Assembly: GCF_030247185.1 (NCBI RefSeq) | Contig: NC_080570.1 | Coordinates: 123,429,340 to 123,493,339, forward strand | From: Malaya genurostris | Taxonomy: Eukaryota; Arthropoda; Insecta; Diptera; Culicidae | Length of the DNA: 64,000 bases | Reading direction: 5' to 3' | Part shown: in pieces, positions 22,041 through 35,019 of the stretch | How the letters are laid out: each line of letters starts with the position of its first letter | Position numbering within the stretch: position 1 is the first letter of the stretch | The notes under the pieces: model-generated | Told to the model about the DNA's origin: nothing | The model's input: only the letters and a program-made list of their open reading frames with translations | The model's database searches: none | Made by a program: the position numbers and the translations under genes

Positions 22041-22094
22041 ATAATGTCACTCATCTTTCTCAAAGACGGCTGAAACGATTTTCACAAACTATAC
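22041..22094 (+). repeat. Fragment of the large dispersed repeat at the mariner junction
   Basis: ACAAATAATGTCACTCATCT followed by CTGAAACGATTTTCACAAACTA matches the interior of the large dispersed repeat. It breaks off exactly where mariner-derived sequence begins. Confidence 0.55.
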
Positions 22095-22106
22095 CATTTT
22101 TGTAGT

Positions 22107-23090
22107 ACCATTTTTGTATTACGATTTGTCCTTTTCCTCATAATAAGCCTCAGTTTCAGCGATTACCTCTTCATTGCTTCTAAATTTTTTACCAGCGAGC
22201 ATTCTCTTGAGGTCTGAGAACAGGAAAAAGTCACTGAGGGCCAAATCTGGAGAATACGGTGGATGAGGGAACAATTCGAAGCCCAATTCGTTCAATTTCT
22301 GCATGGTTTTCATCGACTTGTGACACGGTGCATTGTCTTGATGAAACAAAATTTTTTTCTTCTTCAAATGAGGCCGTTTTTTTGAAATTTCGTCCTTCAA
22401 ACGCTCTAATAACGCTATATAATAGTCACTGTTGGTGGTTTTTCCGTTTTCAAGGTAGTCGATGAAAATTATACCATGCGAATCCCAAAATACAGACGCC
22501 ATAACCTTACCGGCCGATTGTTGAGTCTTTCCACGCTTTGGGTTTGATTCATCGCGTGCAGTCCACTCAGCTGACTGTCGATTGGACTCCGGAGTGAAGT
22601 GATGGAGCCATGTTTCGTCCATTGTTATATATCGACGAAAAAAATCGGTTTTATTTCGATATAACAGCTCCAAACACTGCTCAGAATCATCAATTCGTTG
22701 TTGTTTTTGATCGATTGTGAGCTCACGCGGCACCCATTTTGCACAAAGCTTTCTCATATCCAAATATTCGTGAATAATATGTCCAACACGTTCCTTTGAT
22801 ATCTTTAGGGTGTCAGCTATCTCGATCAACTTTATTTTACGGTCATTGAAAATCATTTTGTGGATTTTTTTCACGTTTTCATCGGTAACAGTCTCTTTCG
22901 GACGTCCACTGCGTTCATCGTCTTCGGTGCTCACATGACCAGTACGAAATTTTGCAAACCACTTACGAATAGTTGCTTCGCCCGGTGCAGAGTCTGGATA
23001 ACACTCATCAAGCCATTTTTTGGTATCGGCGGCACTTTTTTTCATCAAAAAGTAGTGTTTCATCTACACACGAAATTCCTTTTTTTCCAT
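22107..23090 (-). pseudogene. mariner transposase (DD34D), nearly whole
   Basis: Minus-strand reading starts with ATG at 23090 (MEKKEFRV), meets TAG at codon 9, then stays open for 314 codons (23063 to 22122) before TAA. The open part has the paired helix-turn-helix region, the WVPRELT linker and the triad D149 (YITMDETW), D243 (LFHQDNAPCH) and D278 (SPDLALSD). Thirty-four residues separate the last two, which fits mariner. After the TAA, YKNG follows in frame and then similarity stops; the usual ~30 C-terminal residues and the 3' inverted repeat are missing. The protein would cut and paste the element at TA sites. Two stops and the missing end make it inactive, though decay is mild. The 5' non-coding region runs to about 23270. 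Confidence 0.85.
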
Positions 23091-25924
23091 TTTTTTCACA
23101 ATAACAAAAGTAGCTTCACTCAAAATGCAATATCTCACAAACTAATAATCAGACAGCTGTCAAATTTATACACGTATCTTTTGAAGATTGGTACTAACTG
23201 AAAATGGTATGGATTTAATTCTAGTGGCGCCCTCTCATAGAAACGATACGAACTTTTCAGTCGATCTGTTATTTCTAAGATTCGATTTGAATGTATCAAG
23301 CCACGTATTTACAATAATAAATGATTGAAATTTTGATTAGTAGCGAGCAGTGTTCTATTTTGTCTGCTAAAAATCTCCGGCATACCGGATTTCCCTGTCA
23401 TAGACGACGACTTTGAAGGAGTAAGCGATATATATAAAAGGGAAAGCATCGCTCTGATTGTTCAATCGATGCAAAAGCGAAGCTGTTGGAAGCACGCGAA
23501 TCTTTAAATAGAAGCAAATCGCCATTTCATGAAAAATAACTCAAAATTTTTCTTTCATAACCATCAGACAAAACCCCAATCATGTACGACATTACCATTA
23601 CCAAAATGCCTGGAAGTTCATTCGAGAAACAATGAAAGAGAAAAAAACAAAGTAATTGCTGCAGTAGGCACCGCCGAATTTTCACCGCCATCTTGGAACT
23701 GGTACTACTCGCATGTACAATACAATCACAATCGAGCTGATGGCGTAAAGTGCGCTCTCGGTCGTCATGTTAGGGCATAACCAGACTCACTCGGTACAAC
23801 TGCAATCTGCATATTCATGTTTGGCAGCAACCAGCAACCGGCATCAATTCCCCTACGAGTCTAGCCAAACCAGCAACCGCGGCTTTCGAGCAAAAGCTCC
23901 ATAAAGATTTGCATTTCATTTAAATAGATAACGAAGGCGAACATATGTATTCGGTGGTCTACAGTTCATTCAGTTCCATGCGTTGTTTGCCCCTCCCCCT
24001 CCAGTCTGGAGAACTGGAACTCAAAGTCGGCCAAACTGATCGCGCCATCTGACATAGTTTTCATTGTTTTTGTTGATTTAGACGTGCCGAATTTATTGTG
24101 TTTGGTCATCAGCCCTGTCACCAACCAAAACTTGCGCTCACGAAATTGAAGTACGCCTAAATTTTTTACGACTTGTGAAAATAGCACTTCGCAGCAAAGT
24201 GCCATTTTTTTCTATTTGCTCAAATCACAATCTTTAAGCTGTATTGAACTCTGTCAATCTGTCGCAAGCTTCGAATAGTAATTGGATTTTGCTTTCAAAT
24301 AGTTCCAACTGAATTGCAGAATAGTTGGAATCTGTTGCACGAGTTTGTAAAATTGTGAATTAATATAGTTATTAACAACCATTTTCCATTTCGGAAGCAG
24401 AACTCATAAACAAAACAGACCGTGTTTCATTGCATCAAGTTGAACAGCTTCTCGGGTCCTTGTTTCGTGAAACCAAATTGAAACGGAGGCAAACCCCGTA
24501 CAGTTCTAGCTAATAAAAACTAAAACTTGCTCCTAACTACAGTCGTACACTTACTTTCAGCAGCAGCATCAGGCAACAGTTGAAGCTGTTCGTTTCGATT
24601 TGTTTTGCTCATTAGTGAGCGTTTGGTTTGCAAATTTGGCTCCTTGAAGCATTAGCTAAATAGTAGCAATTTGCATTCACGGGGGTGGTACCGGCAGTAG
24701 CATACATCCCACTCACCTACAAACCCGACCGCCGTCGCAGTGCAAGTGTATCGGGTTTAGGCGACACGACGGCGACGAACGGCATCGCATGGCCAGCCAG
24801 CACACTCGAACTTTCTCGATCCGGATTCAGGAAGACGGAGGCTGGCGGAGCTCGACTCGAGTCACAAAGTGAACACTGCGTGGAACACATCGTCGGATAC
24901 CGGGAGAAATGGCATCAATTAAAACTTTGCTAATCCGAAATACCCTGCACCAATCAGAACTTCGGTCCCGAAGTCAATGTCGAGCAGGGAACTTCAAAGA
25001 GGATCCGGAATATTGTTGGTTGTAGCCGAAAAGTTGTCCTACACTCCGCCGGGGACTTTCAGCAATAAATACTGCAGTAAACGAACGGGACTTTGCTGCA
25101 TATGCATTTTCTGAAGAGGAAAATTTCTGCATACGCATGCTAATATGCATGTGTTATTGAAAGTTAGACTCTTTAAACTCGATTTAAATTGGCTATCGCT
25201 GGATAGTGGATCCGGGCTGCTCACGTGACACAGTCAGCATACAGCAAACCAAAATTAAATCATTGTTTCTTCGTTCTGAAGTTTTCGAAAGTGGTTTACT
25301 TATTTTTCATGAGCCGAGGCGAAGAGTTGTTGATTGCTGAAAACTTATTTCAATCTTTACTAAGACCAGAACTTACTCCTTTCTGTTTCCTCACAGAGAA
25401 TGTGAAAGTTCAAATTAAATTCCTGGTATGAGTTTGATTGCAGAACCGAAGAAATCCGAAATTTTTCAGGTCAAGCAAGTTCGTGCAATAGATTTGAAAA
25501 TTTTTTTCTTGACTTTGCACTCGTAAATGCAAGCGCTGTCACATTTAGCTGCTGTGGATCTAATAATGATGCAATCAGCTTCAACAATCAGCTTTTGAGA
25601 GTTCGCGGATATTGAACTACTATCCCCAATTTAATCAAGATCAATCATTTGAGCTCCACTTCCAAAAAAACATAATGTGTAGATTCAAAGATTGTCTTTT
25701 CGACTGAAACATCATAAATGATCACTGCTTTCACAAGCCCGTGAAGAGAAGAAATCATTTCAAGTTCAGCTGATAGGCAATATACATAAGTTTTTCTTCG
25801 CCGTGGCATCCACAATACATAGTACTTTAAACCTAATACATTTCGAATATCATATTAGTATTTTGGTATTCATTAGATAATCTAAACACTGTTTTTATCG
25901 AGCGAGTTGCTATTATAAATTACA
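23091..25924. other. mariner 5' flank, then unassigned sequence
   Basis: The first ~180 bp is the mariner 5' non-coding region; its inverted repeat probably lies near 23240-23275. A good TATA box (TATATATAAAAG, 23429-23440) lies downstream, with an initiator-like TTCAATC about 30 nt later, but no supported coding exon follows. ORFs of 61-83 codons between 23529 and 25431 have no recognisable domain. Confidence 0.35.
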
Positions 25925-25928
25925 TTAA

Positions 25929-27098
25929 CCCTTATGCACTCGAATGGGTACCCGGGTACCTTTTCGAATTTCAAAATAAGAAATTTCTGAGTTAGGTTTA
26001 AACTAAGATTCTGCAATTCGGTCAATTCCAAGAACTAGTTGGACCATAACTTCTCATGCTTTGACTTTTCATTTTACAGTAAGGGGGGTCGAATGGGGGG
26101 GCTCAAATTTTTTTTATTACGTAAACACCCGAATGGGTACCCGGGTACCCACAAATAAAAATGCTTGTAACTAAGGCAAATTCCATCCGATTTGAATTTT
26201 TTCAGTACGGGTAAATTCAGAAATTTATCCACTTTTCGATGGCCGTGTATATTGCTGTAGTAGGTTCTTCTGGTTCCCGTTAATCCGGATTTCCGTAGAA
26301 TGTTCCGACACTTGTGTTTTCCACCATAAATGTCATTTACTAATTTGAAACTTTTCCAAACCAGCTATTTGAGAAAGGCCGTACCAAAATGAACCTTTTG
26401 TAGAAAAATGACGTCATCTAAAGGGTAGTTGGCCTATTCTGGACTTACTCTCATAGAACGAAAAAAAGGAAATATAAATGAGAACGAAACTGTTTGGGAA
26501 GTAACTTCGTGATGTTTCGAAATGTTTGTTGCCAGAATTAAAAATTGTATTGCGTGCTCCTCGCAATAGGCCTGAAGTACATAATAATTTTCAAACTGAA
26601 GATAAGAAAGTGAAGTATATAAGGGAACATACATAAAGTACGTCACGCGTTTAGGGGGGAGAGGTTTCAAAAATACGTGACAATACATGGTGAAAAGATT
26701 GAGAAATGCTCGACAAAGGGGGAAAGGAGTGGTAGAAAAATTCAAAATTTTATGTTACGTACATAACGGATGCCCCCTGAAATATATAAACATAACAACT
26801 CAGCATAGCACTTGATTTCATATAGCAATTCTTAGATAAGATTACAAAAATACGTGAAATCCGTGTATAAATGCCTCGATGTCGGAACTCATTTAGGATA
26901 TCCGGGTTCCTGGGAACCAGGAGCACCATGTCCATCTTTATGGGTACCAATCCCAAAGAGCTTAAGTTCCTGAATCCAACAGTGCTAAAATTACTTCAAT
27001 CGGTTGAAAAATGCTCAACTTACAGCGATTTAAAAAAATGGGTACCCGGGTACCCATTCGGGTGGTTAAAGGTGTTTTTTTTTTCGAGTGCACAACGG
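25929..27098. mobile_element. piggyBac-like non-autonomous element
   Basis: TTAA flanks both sides (25925-25928 and 27099-27102), and the ends are inverted CC(C/G)TT(A/G)TGCACTCGA. TTAA targeting with CC-starting ends is the piggyBac signature. Near the ends lies the self-complementary 16-mer GGGTACCCGGGTACCC: a 15-nt copy at 25946, full copies at 26135 and 27040. The 1170-bp interior has no transposase. A second MITE-like patch (TACGTCACGCGTTTAGGGGG... near 26640 and TGTTACGTACATAACGG near 26753) may be nested inside. Confidence 0.7.
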
Positions 27099-27102
27099 TT
27101 AA

Positions 27103-27233
27103 ATAAAATACATTCATTTTGTACATGATCTTGTAACTATTTCAAGTTTGTTCGTATCAGTTCATCACTTTTATTTAATATTGGCTATTGGTTGAACTCA
27201 TGGAAGAGAAAACAGTCTAACATAAAATAAAAT
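27103..27233. other. Probable 3' UTR and flank of the I-clade LINE
   Basis: This lies just downstream of the minus-strand LINE stop codon. It is AT-rich and the precise 3' end of the LINE was not located. Confidence 0.3.
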
Positions 27234-30200
27234 TTAAATTGGAACTCCGATGGATATAATGAAATGATAAAGAAGTTTCATGTATGTAAGGTCACGACAA
27301 GCAAGAATATCGCGAACTGGGATGTTGGGTAGTCCACCTTGGGTACGCAAGGAATTTATTAGTTGAGATCTGACATCACGATACTCCACGCATGTCCAAA
27401 CGACATGATCAATATCGCGATAACCTTCGCCACATGCACAATGATTAGTTTCGGAAAGTCCAATTCGAAGGAAATGTGCATCTAACATGTAGTGATTGGA
27501 CATGAGTCTGGACATCACACGAATGAAATCTCTACTCACATCCAGTCCCCTTTGAACCATGCCTTTGTCGATATTTTAGGAATAATTGAGTGCATCCACC
27601 GACCCAGATCATCTTCATCCCAAGAAGCTTGCCAGCTGGCAAGTGTCCTATGGCGAGACGCGCTATAGAATTCAATCGATCTCTCATAAATTTCACCCTC
27701 AATAGCACCACGTTTGGCTAAAATAACGACTCTTTTATTGCCTGGAATGATAATTATGGTTCAATATGTCGTTCAGGCAAGAAAAACGGTTCATTTTTGC
27801 CAGTAGCGTTTGAGCGAATGGCTTCAATTGCACTCAGACTATCTGTGAAATGGAAATAATGGTTTGGAGATAATGTGACGATTACACTCGAACTATAATG
27901 AACCTTGCTGCTAACTCTGCTATATAAACAGATTCCACGCACTTCGCGCTGCATGGATGTGTCGAAAAATAGAGTTGAGTCAGGGACATTTAAGAGGCTG
28001 ACACGGATAGGAATATATCTTGAAGGGTTGATTTCCTGTGATATATGGTTAAAATCTACTCTCATGAATCTTGTTTGAGATTGCAGCTCAACTAGCCTTC
28101 GAAGTTATTAATAACCAGAGAATTCAGTACCTCACATCTTATTAGCAGTCGCGATGAAAGCTCCCAAAAAAGATCCTTCAATGGAAGAACTCCCGCCAGA
28201 ACTTCAAGACTCATTGTATGTGTCGAATGCATGCACCCTAAAGCAATTCGCAAACAACGATACTGAATTCGCTCCAGTTTGATAATATGAGAGTTTACAG
28301 CGGAACGAAAGCAAACGCATCCATATTCCATCACTGAAAGTATCGTTGTCTGATACAATTTTATTAGATCTTCCGGATGAGCACCCCACCAATTGTTCGG
28401 AGAAAATTTACTCTTTGTTGGCATTTTGTTCTCAGTTCTAATGTCAGTAATGGAGAGGACCACGAGCATTTGGAATCAAACCACACCCCGAGGTATTTGA
28501 AAGTCAAAACCCGTTGGATCATTCTTCCCATCATATGGATCATGCTTTCTTGAAAAGACGACCAGCTCTGTTTTCTCCGCAGAGAATTCTATACCCAGAT
28601 GAACAGCCCAAACGGACAAGTTATCTAAGGTATCTTGCAATGGTTTATGCAGATCAATAGCTTTGGGTCCAGTGACTGAAACTACGCCATCATCTTCCAA
28701 TCGTCATGGGGTTACAAGACAGCTGTCAATGTCATTCACGTAAAAATTATAGAGGAGCCTACTGAGGCATGAGCCTTGCGAGAGACCCATGTAGCTAATT
28801 CTGAATGTTGCCAAATCGCCATTTGAAAAATACATGCACTTCTCTAAAAAAAGGTTATGCAAATAATTATTTATAACCGGTGGAAGTCCATGTTGATGGG
28901 GCTTGTATGAAAGAACATCAATGGAAACTGAATCAAATGCTCCTTTAATGTCTAAAAATACAGATGCCATTTGTTGTTTTTGAGCGAAGGCAATTTGGAT
29001 GTCAGACGAAAGTAATGCACGGCAATCATTCGTCCCTTTATTTCTACGGAAACAAAACTATTTGACAGCAAACCGTTCGTCTCGACCCAAGTGTTGAGAC
29101 GTCGAAGAATAATTTTTTCGAACAATTTTCTGATACAGGACAACATCGCAATGGGTCTATATGAGTTGTGATTGGAAGCTGGTTTCCCCGGCTTTTGAAT
29201 GGCGATAACTTTCACTTGTCTCCAGTCAGGTGGAACAATATTTGGCTCAAGAAACTTGTTGAACAATTCCAACAAACGTCTTTTAGCGAGGCTGGGCAGA
29301 TTCTTCACCAAGTTGAATTTGATTCTGTCCAACCCAGGAGCGTTATTGTTACAAGACATGAGTGCTATGGAAAATTCCATCATTGAAAAGGGGCTATCAA
29401 TGGAACCATTATTTGGAAAAGATTACCTAATAATGCTATGCGTAAGAACAGAATCTGAACAAACTTTCCTCGCAAAATCAAATATCCATCGGTTCGAGTA
29501 TTCCTCACTCTCATTTCCTACGTTACGATTCCTCATTCGTCTGGCAGTATTCCAAAGAGTGCTCATTGAGGTTTCTCTTGACAAACCTTCGACAAAATGT
29601 CTCCAATAGCTACATTTCTTGGCCCGAAGTATGCTCTTGTACTTGGTTTCTAAAGTCAAGAAATTTTCAAAATTCTGAGGAGTTCCTCCTCCTCGTTTTA
29701 AAAACGTCTTGAAAGCATTTTGTTTCGCGTGCTTAGCATCTGAGCACTCTTTGTCCCACCAAGGATTTGGAGGCCTTCTGTTAGACGATGGACCAAGAAA
29801 TCGTTTGGTTTGGGCTTGTTCTGCGGCCTCCAGAATCGAACAAAACAGGAAGTCATATTCTTCAAGTGGAGGGAGCTCTTCCATTGATGTTAAGACACTT
29901 GAAATATTACTTTGGTATTCAATCCAGTCAATATTTTTTGTCAAATCATATGGAATATTAACTGAATTAGCAATGCCTTTGTTACTGCTAATTGAGATGA
30001 TGATTGGTAAATGATCGCTACCATGTAAATCAGGAAATACTTTCCAGGTGCAATCTAGTCGAATTGAAGTCGAACAAAGAGGTAAATCTAATGCACTTGG
30101 ACGTGCAGGAGGTCATTCTAAACGGAACCCCACATCATTCCGTGCGAATTGAAATCTCTTAAAATCAAAAGTGGAGCAGGAAGGGCTTCGACAATTTCAT

Positions 30201-30591
30201 TAAGCTGTCGTTGTCCAACTTGAGCTCTTGGAGGAATATATACCGAAGCAATGCAAATGACCTTACCTTTAATGTTTATTTGACAAGCAACAACTTCTGT
30301 ACTAGAAGTCGAAGGAATGTTTAATCTATAAAAGGAATAACATTTCTTAATTCCTAAAAGCACTCCACCATACGGGGAGTCTCTATCGAGACGTATAATA
30401 TTAAAGTCATTAAAATTTATGGCTATGTGTGATGTAAGCCATGTTTCGCACAAAGCAAATACATCACATTTTTGACTATGCAACAAAACCTTAAATGAAT
30501 CAAGTTTTGGCATGATGCTTCGACAATTCCACTGCAGGACAGTGATTGAATCATTTGCGGCGGATGATAAATTATCCATCAAATGATACAA
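27234..30591 (-). pseudogene. I-clade LINE ORF2 (endonuclease, reverse transcriptase, RNase H), decayed
   Basis: On the minus strand the pieces follow the order of an I-type ORF2. The AP endonuclease has VLQWNCRSIMPKLDSF, CETWL, ILRDFNSHGMMWGS (GDFN mutated to RDFN) and GSDHLP near 30010. Next come a linker with RPPNPWWDKEC (29.8 kb), RT blocks around APGLDRIKF and YRPIAMLSC (29.2 kb), FLDIKGAFDSV (28.95 kb), LSQGSCLS, and an RT active site reading LEDDG (28.69 kb; normally xADD). The RT tail GCVCFRSAVNSHIIKLERIQ follows, then RNase H pieces FFDTSMQREVRGI and FTDSLSAIEAIRS (27.8-28.0 kb), and a C-terminal CACGEGYRDIDHVVWTC zinc motif. Frameshifts, stops and deletions (including part of the endonuclease after WGS) separate them, so it is dead. 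Confidence 0.85.
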
Positions 30592-31660
30592 AACCTGAGA
30601 GAACTGGCCATTGAACTGATAACTGTTTCAATAAAGTTCTAGCTATTGGTAGGAATGCCGTTATGACAGTCTTTAGAGGTTCAGAAATATTGAATGCAGC
30701 GAAAATCCATTCTACAATTTCCGAAAATTTCAGTAATCCTGTTGGTGAATGTGAAATGGAGCCCACTGGATTATTGTCTTTTCTTGAGCTAGTTCCTGGA
30801 TTGGTTTGTGAATTTGACAAACCAGGAGGCACAGTTTTTGGTTTTAAATATGGCTTTTTAGATTTAACACGGGGATCTTTTTTTGAAGGTGTAATTTTAG
30901 GTGTCTTTTTTGGTATTTTGTGGTTTGTTAATCTCCTCTTAACAGACCCTTGAGGAGGGACAAACGAGGTATTTCCGTCAGAGTCAGATTCCTCTGGCTC
31001 CGCTAGATTTGAAAAACCGTTTTCGGATTCCAAAGGTGGGACATAAATAATGGTTTTAAGCATTTTTGCATATGTGTGCTTAGACCGTGCTTTTAAAGAA
31101 AGCTTCATTTTGTCTTTGTGCACTTTGAATGCAGCGCATAGTGAAATATCATCATGAGGACTCTCCCCACAATAAATACATTTTTCAATATCTTTATCGC
31201 AAAGATTATCCTTATGAGGCCCTTGACATTTTATGCATTTAGATTTATTACTACAGTAAGTAGCTGTATGTCCGAATTTTTTACAGTTCGTGCAATTCAT
31301 AACATGCGGTACGAAAAGCCGAACAGGAAGACGAATTTTATCGATATAGACATGGCTAGGCAACGCAGATCCGGCAAATGTTACTCGAAACGAATTTGAG
31401 GGACGATAAGACTTTTTTCCATCGACATTAGATGCTGAGTACAATTGCTTGCACTCGAGTATCTTAACTCCCTCAAGCATGAAGTTTTTAAAACGACCAA
31501 CTCCATTTTTATGTAAATCATCGGCTGTCAGACTTGCTTCAGTCACAACACCGTCAATTTCCACCTCCTTCGTTGCTAGCTTTCCAGTCGGGAAACGCCA
31601 CGAATATTTCCACTTGCTATGAGCACTAGTAGTTTAACTACCTGAAGCTTGGAATTGTCT
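30572..31660 (-). pseudogene. I-clade LINE ORF1 (gag-like, three zinc knuckles), N-terminus lost
   Basis: An open frame of 330 codons (31564 to 30572) slightly overlaps the ORF2 start. Three CCHC-type knuckles are visible at residues 91-104 (CTNCKKFGHTATYC), 110-122 (CIKCQGPHKDNLC) and 129-143 (CIYCGESPHDDISLC). A basic, Pro/Ser/Lys-rich tail follows. This is the RNA-binding protein of an I-type LINE. Upstream, the frame continues (SKWKYSWRFPTGKLATKEV) but meets a stop with no ATG, and the usual N-terminal domain is missing, so an internal deletion removed it. The first M assigned at 31564 is a GTG codon inside the protein, not a real start. Confidence 0.8.
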
Positions 31661-31735
31661 CGGTAGCAGCCGTTAACTCACGATCCAGTACAATCGAAAC
31701 ACAACTTCTTCGCTTGAATGGTTTTTACTGAATGA
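31661..31735 (-). other. Probable 5' UTR of the I-clade LINE
   Basis: On the minus strand the sequence starts near CATTCAGTAAAAACCATTC, containing an arthropod initiator-like TCAGT, and leads without interruption into ORF1-like codons. I infer the element's transcription start, and thus its 5' end, lies here. No target duplication was identified. Confidence 0.35.
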
Positions 31736-33379
31736 CCGGACGGGAGATGACCAGTAAGGATAAAGCCACTTTCAATAAAGTTACAATAAACATTTCGTAT
31801 TTTAATATATTTTCATGTGATTAAGCTGACTAATTCAGGGAGTTATAATAGTAATAAAATCCACTGAATGGTGAAAAATCTTTCATTCAATCTGTTCTAA
31901 ACAACATTCAATGAAAGAATTTACGTTCTGATGTAGAAGTTATAAGCGAGCATCCGAACATAAAACTCAAAACATTAAAGTAAATTAGAAATATTGAAGG
32001 TCCACGATGATTACCTTGCGAAATTGCTGAAGAGAAATGATACTGTTTGCGGACACAAACATCAATAACGATGACTGCAAAGATAGAATTTAGTTCAACG
32101 AAAACATTCTACAAACAAAATTGTGCTTTGAGAGAGTTATTTGAGGTTCTTGAAAAAAAAAGTTAAAATACTAACAAACGAACATGCTGCAAAAATTATG
32201 TTCCTCGAAAGTATCGTAGCTTGCTAAATAAACGGTTAGATTCCAGTGAGCTGATCGTGGCACACGTATAAAATACACACAACCTTACAGGTTAGCAAAT
32301 ACACAGCCTTCCTGATGATAACACTAGCAGATTTTTTTTCGCCTAATTAAGACACTTGGTATAAACTTACTCAGCACCTTCCTTGTTCCGACACGGATGG
32401 CGAAGCAACAGACGCACATATAAACACACACACACACACTCACATGAACCCGGTGAAGGAAGCAATTCTTTACATCTCGTTAGCGCATGCAAACAAACTT
32501 TCCCGAGTGCCTAATGAGCATCCCTCTTCCCCTTCAGAAAAAGGGGGTTTCCACTACTGGAAGCGCCAGGCCACCGCTGTCTGTTTCACACGACAATGAC
32601 ACCGAGCAGGACGACGTCAACGTCGAGAACAGTACAGGCTCTAGGAACACATACCATTTTACTTACTTCGGCTCGGCTTTTTTTTGCTCGGCAAAACTTT
32701 GTACTTAACAGGACACACGGCCCGAAGGAGTTGTGTTCTGTGTCTGATGGCACCCGCAAGCAATGAGCTGTTGCGGAATTAAAGAAAACCAGTCCAAGGC
32801 CGGCCCCAAAGACGGCAGTCAAGCGGAGCAACCTCGAGCGTGGTCGAGCGCATAAAGTGGTTTTCGGGGGACCTTGTGGGGAGAAGGTCTAAGATTGATG
32901 TGTTTCTGTCCTGCGGTTAACCGTTTTATGGCTACCGACAATGATTCCACAGACCGAAGCGATTAGCGGTGTAAGTGCGTTAATTCACTGCGGGGAACCA
33001 TTAGCGATGGGATTTTATCGCATAGAGGGGCAAACACTTCCGTTGGGTAAGAAAATTTGGCAGACACTAATGATAATGGGTTCGACGGATTAAACTGATT
33101 TAGCTCACCGAAGTGAATCAATTGAAATAACAGTTTCCGATTCGCACTAATTTGTGCTAGATGGTTTTCGAGAACTGGTAAGCCATCAAAGGTATTCTGA
33201 GTGTGACGATGAGATGATAGGAGGGATCTGTTTTCCCTTTCAATAAACATATGTTCAAAATTTCATAGCGATTGCTTTGTAGAAAGGACTTCGCAAGCTG
33301 CAATAATATTTTGCAATTCAAAAAAGGTGGGTGGCTAATGTCAGAGACATTACTGGATGACGTGAATACGAATAAAATG
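31736..33379. other. Unassigned non-coding sequence
   Basis: No gene was recognised. A short (AC)n run lies near 32424-32440. The 73- to 95-codon ORFs here have no domain content. Confidence 0.4.
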
Positions 33380-34030
33380 GATGGTTCAGTTTTTTTGATA
33401 TCTAAATTTTGGACCTGGATTTGTGGAACTAAATTTTGGAACCGAATGCTACAACTGAATTTGTGATTCTGGATTGTAGAACCGATTACTGAATCTGTGC
33501 TATGGAACTGAAATTCTAGAACCCAGTTCTGGAATTTAGTTAAACAATCTTCAGAATTTAGAATTTAGTTATCTGAATTTAGTTGTTCTTCTATAATTGC
33601 AGAATTGAATTTTTAAAACAGATTCAGTGCAGGACTGAACTGAATTTTGAACATGGATTTTAGAATTCAATATGTTTCTGGATTTCGGTCTGTGAAGTCT
33701 GAACTCAGTTTTGGAATTCTGTTGTTGACTGCTGGGTTCCGGACAGAAACTATGAAACTGAATGTAGCTCATTCTCAACTTCCAGAATTCAATTTCAAAA
33801 TTCAAATGCAAGTCCAGAATTCATTACCGAAATATAACTCGGGCGTCCGATTCAAGATTTCGACTTTAAAATCCAGCTCAGAATCAAGTTCTAAAGTTCG
33901 GTTTCTTTTCCGGAATTCTGGAACTCGATTCGGGAAATGAAAAAGAAAATCTGGTTTTGGATTCTGAGCTTGAATTTCAGAAGTGAAGTCTGGACCGGAA
34001 TTCTGGTCTGAGCTGAACGAGTCAACTACG
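33380..34030. repeat. Degenerate CTGGAATTC/GAATTT-rich repeat tract
   Basis: Imperfect short units such as TCTGGAATT, CTGAATTTTG, CCAGAATTC and TTCCGGAATTCTGG recur in both orientations at irregular spacing. This gives many EcoRI-type GAATTC sites. It looks like an old, diverged minisatellite. Overlapping ORFs on both strands (97 and 80-88 codons) are shadows of the repeat. Confidence 0.5.
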
Positions 34031-35019
34031 TCCACGGCTAGAATGAAATTTATAGCTTCACTTACCAAACATTTTAGAAAATTTTAATTTTAAATTATTT
34101 GTGGTTATCTCATACTACTGATATTTTTGTCATAAATTGCTGATTATATCTCCGATGACGTGGAGGAAAATATATGTTGATACGTTGAATAAATCAAGAG
34201 ATATTCACGATCAATAACTTATCACTCTCTCATATGATAAGTTTTGAAAAGGCACCCCATAGTAAAGTAAGACGTATGCACGTCAAAATCGACGCAATTC
34301 ACGAATCGATCCGATTTTTAGACTTCGGCATGATTGGAGAAGTACCAGGCCATGGCTGCATCTACGAACAAATAGTAATCGGAAGGGGCAATATCTAGGC
34401 TATTGCAAATGGGATTTCGGATTTGATCGCAAACAAGCTTCAATAGCTACGAAGCTATTAAAGTAGTATATAATCTGGGATATCTAGATTAATTCAACAG
34501 GAGCATGATAACCCAAACCTTTTTCTTTTAAATCATTTCAAAGAAAAATTAAAGGAAGCAGAGGAAGCCTTTCACATTCGAGAACAAACTCTGAACTAAA
34601 CAGAAGCAACAGTCTTTGAACGTTTGGCTCAATGAAGTGTAGCATAATTTTCATTACGATCATCATACAGCTGAATGTATATGCATAATAAAAAGGATAT
34701 TCTAATCCTGAAACACAGGCTGGAATTTACGCAAAAACACGCTCTGCTCTGTTCTGCCAAATTGGCCATAAATCTTCCCTGCTTATAATCGGCAACATCA
34801 ACCAAAGTTTCATTCCAGGGGAATTAAATGCGGTTCAGATTGTTTGGTCCTCTTTTTGCCACCACCCGGAAGCTTCCGTTTCGTATTTCAACGTTTCAAC
34901 GTGTTTCTCGGTTTTGCGCGCGCGAGTAACTCGCACCTGATTGGATAGACAGACAGAGAAGAAAAAAAAAGCTCACCACAACATCAGCAGGGAACCACTA
35001 GACTAGACGAGGAAAGGAA
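34031..35019. other. Unassigned non-coding sequence
   Basis: No gene or repeat was recognised between the degenerate tract and the small ORF at 35020. Confidence 0.4.

Noticed and set aside
30572..31564. Start codon of the zinc-knuckle ORF at 31564
   Set aside because: The codon there is GTG within a continuing frame (LATKEVEIDG), so the real N-terminus lay further upstream and has been lost.
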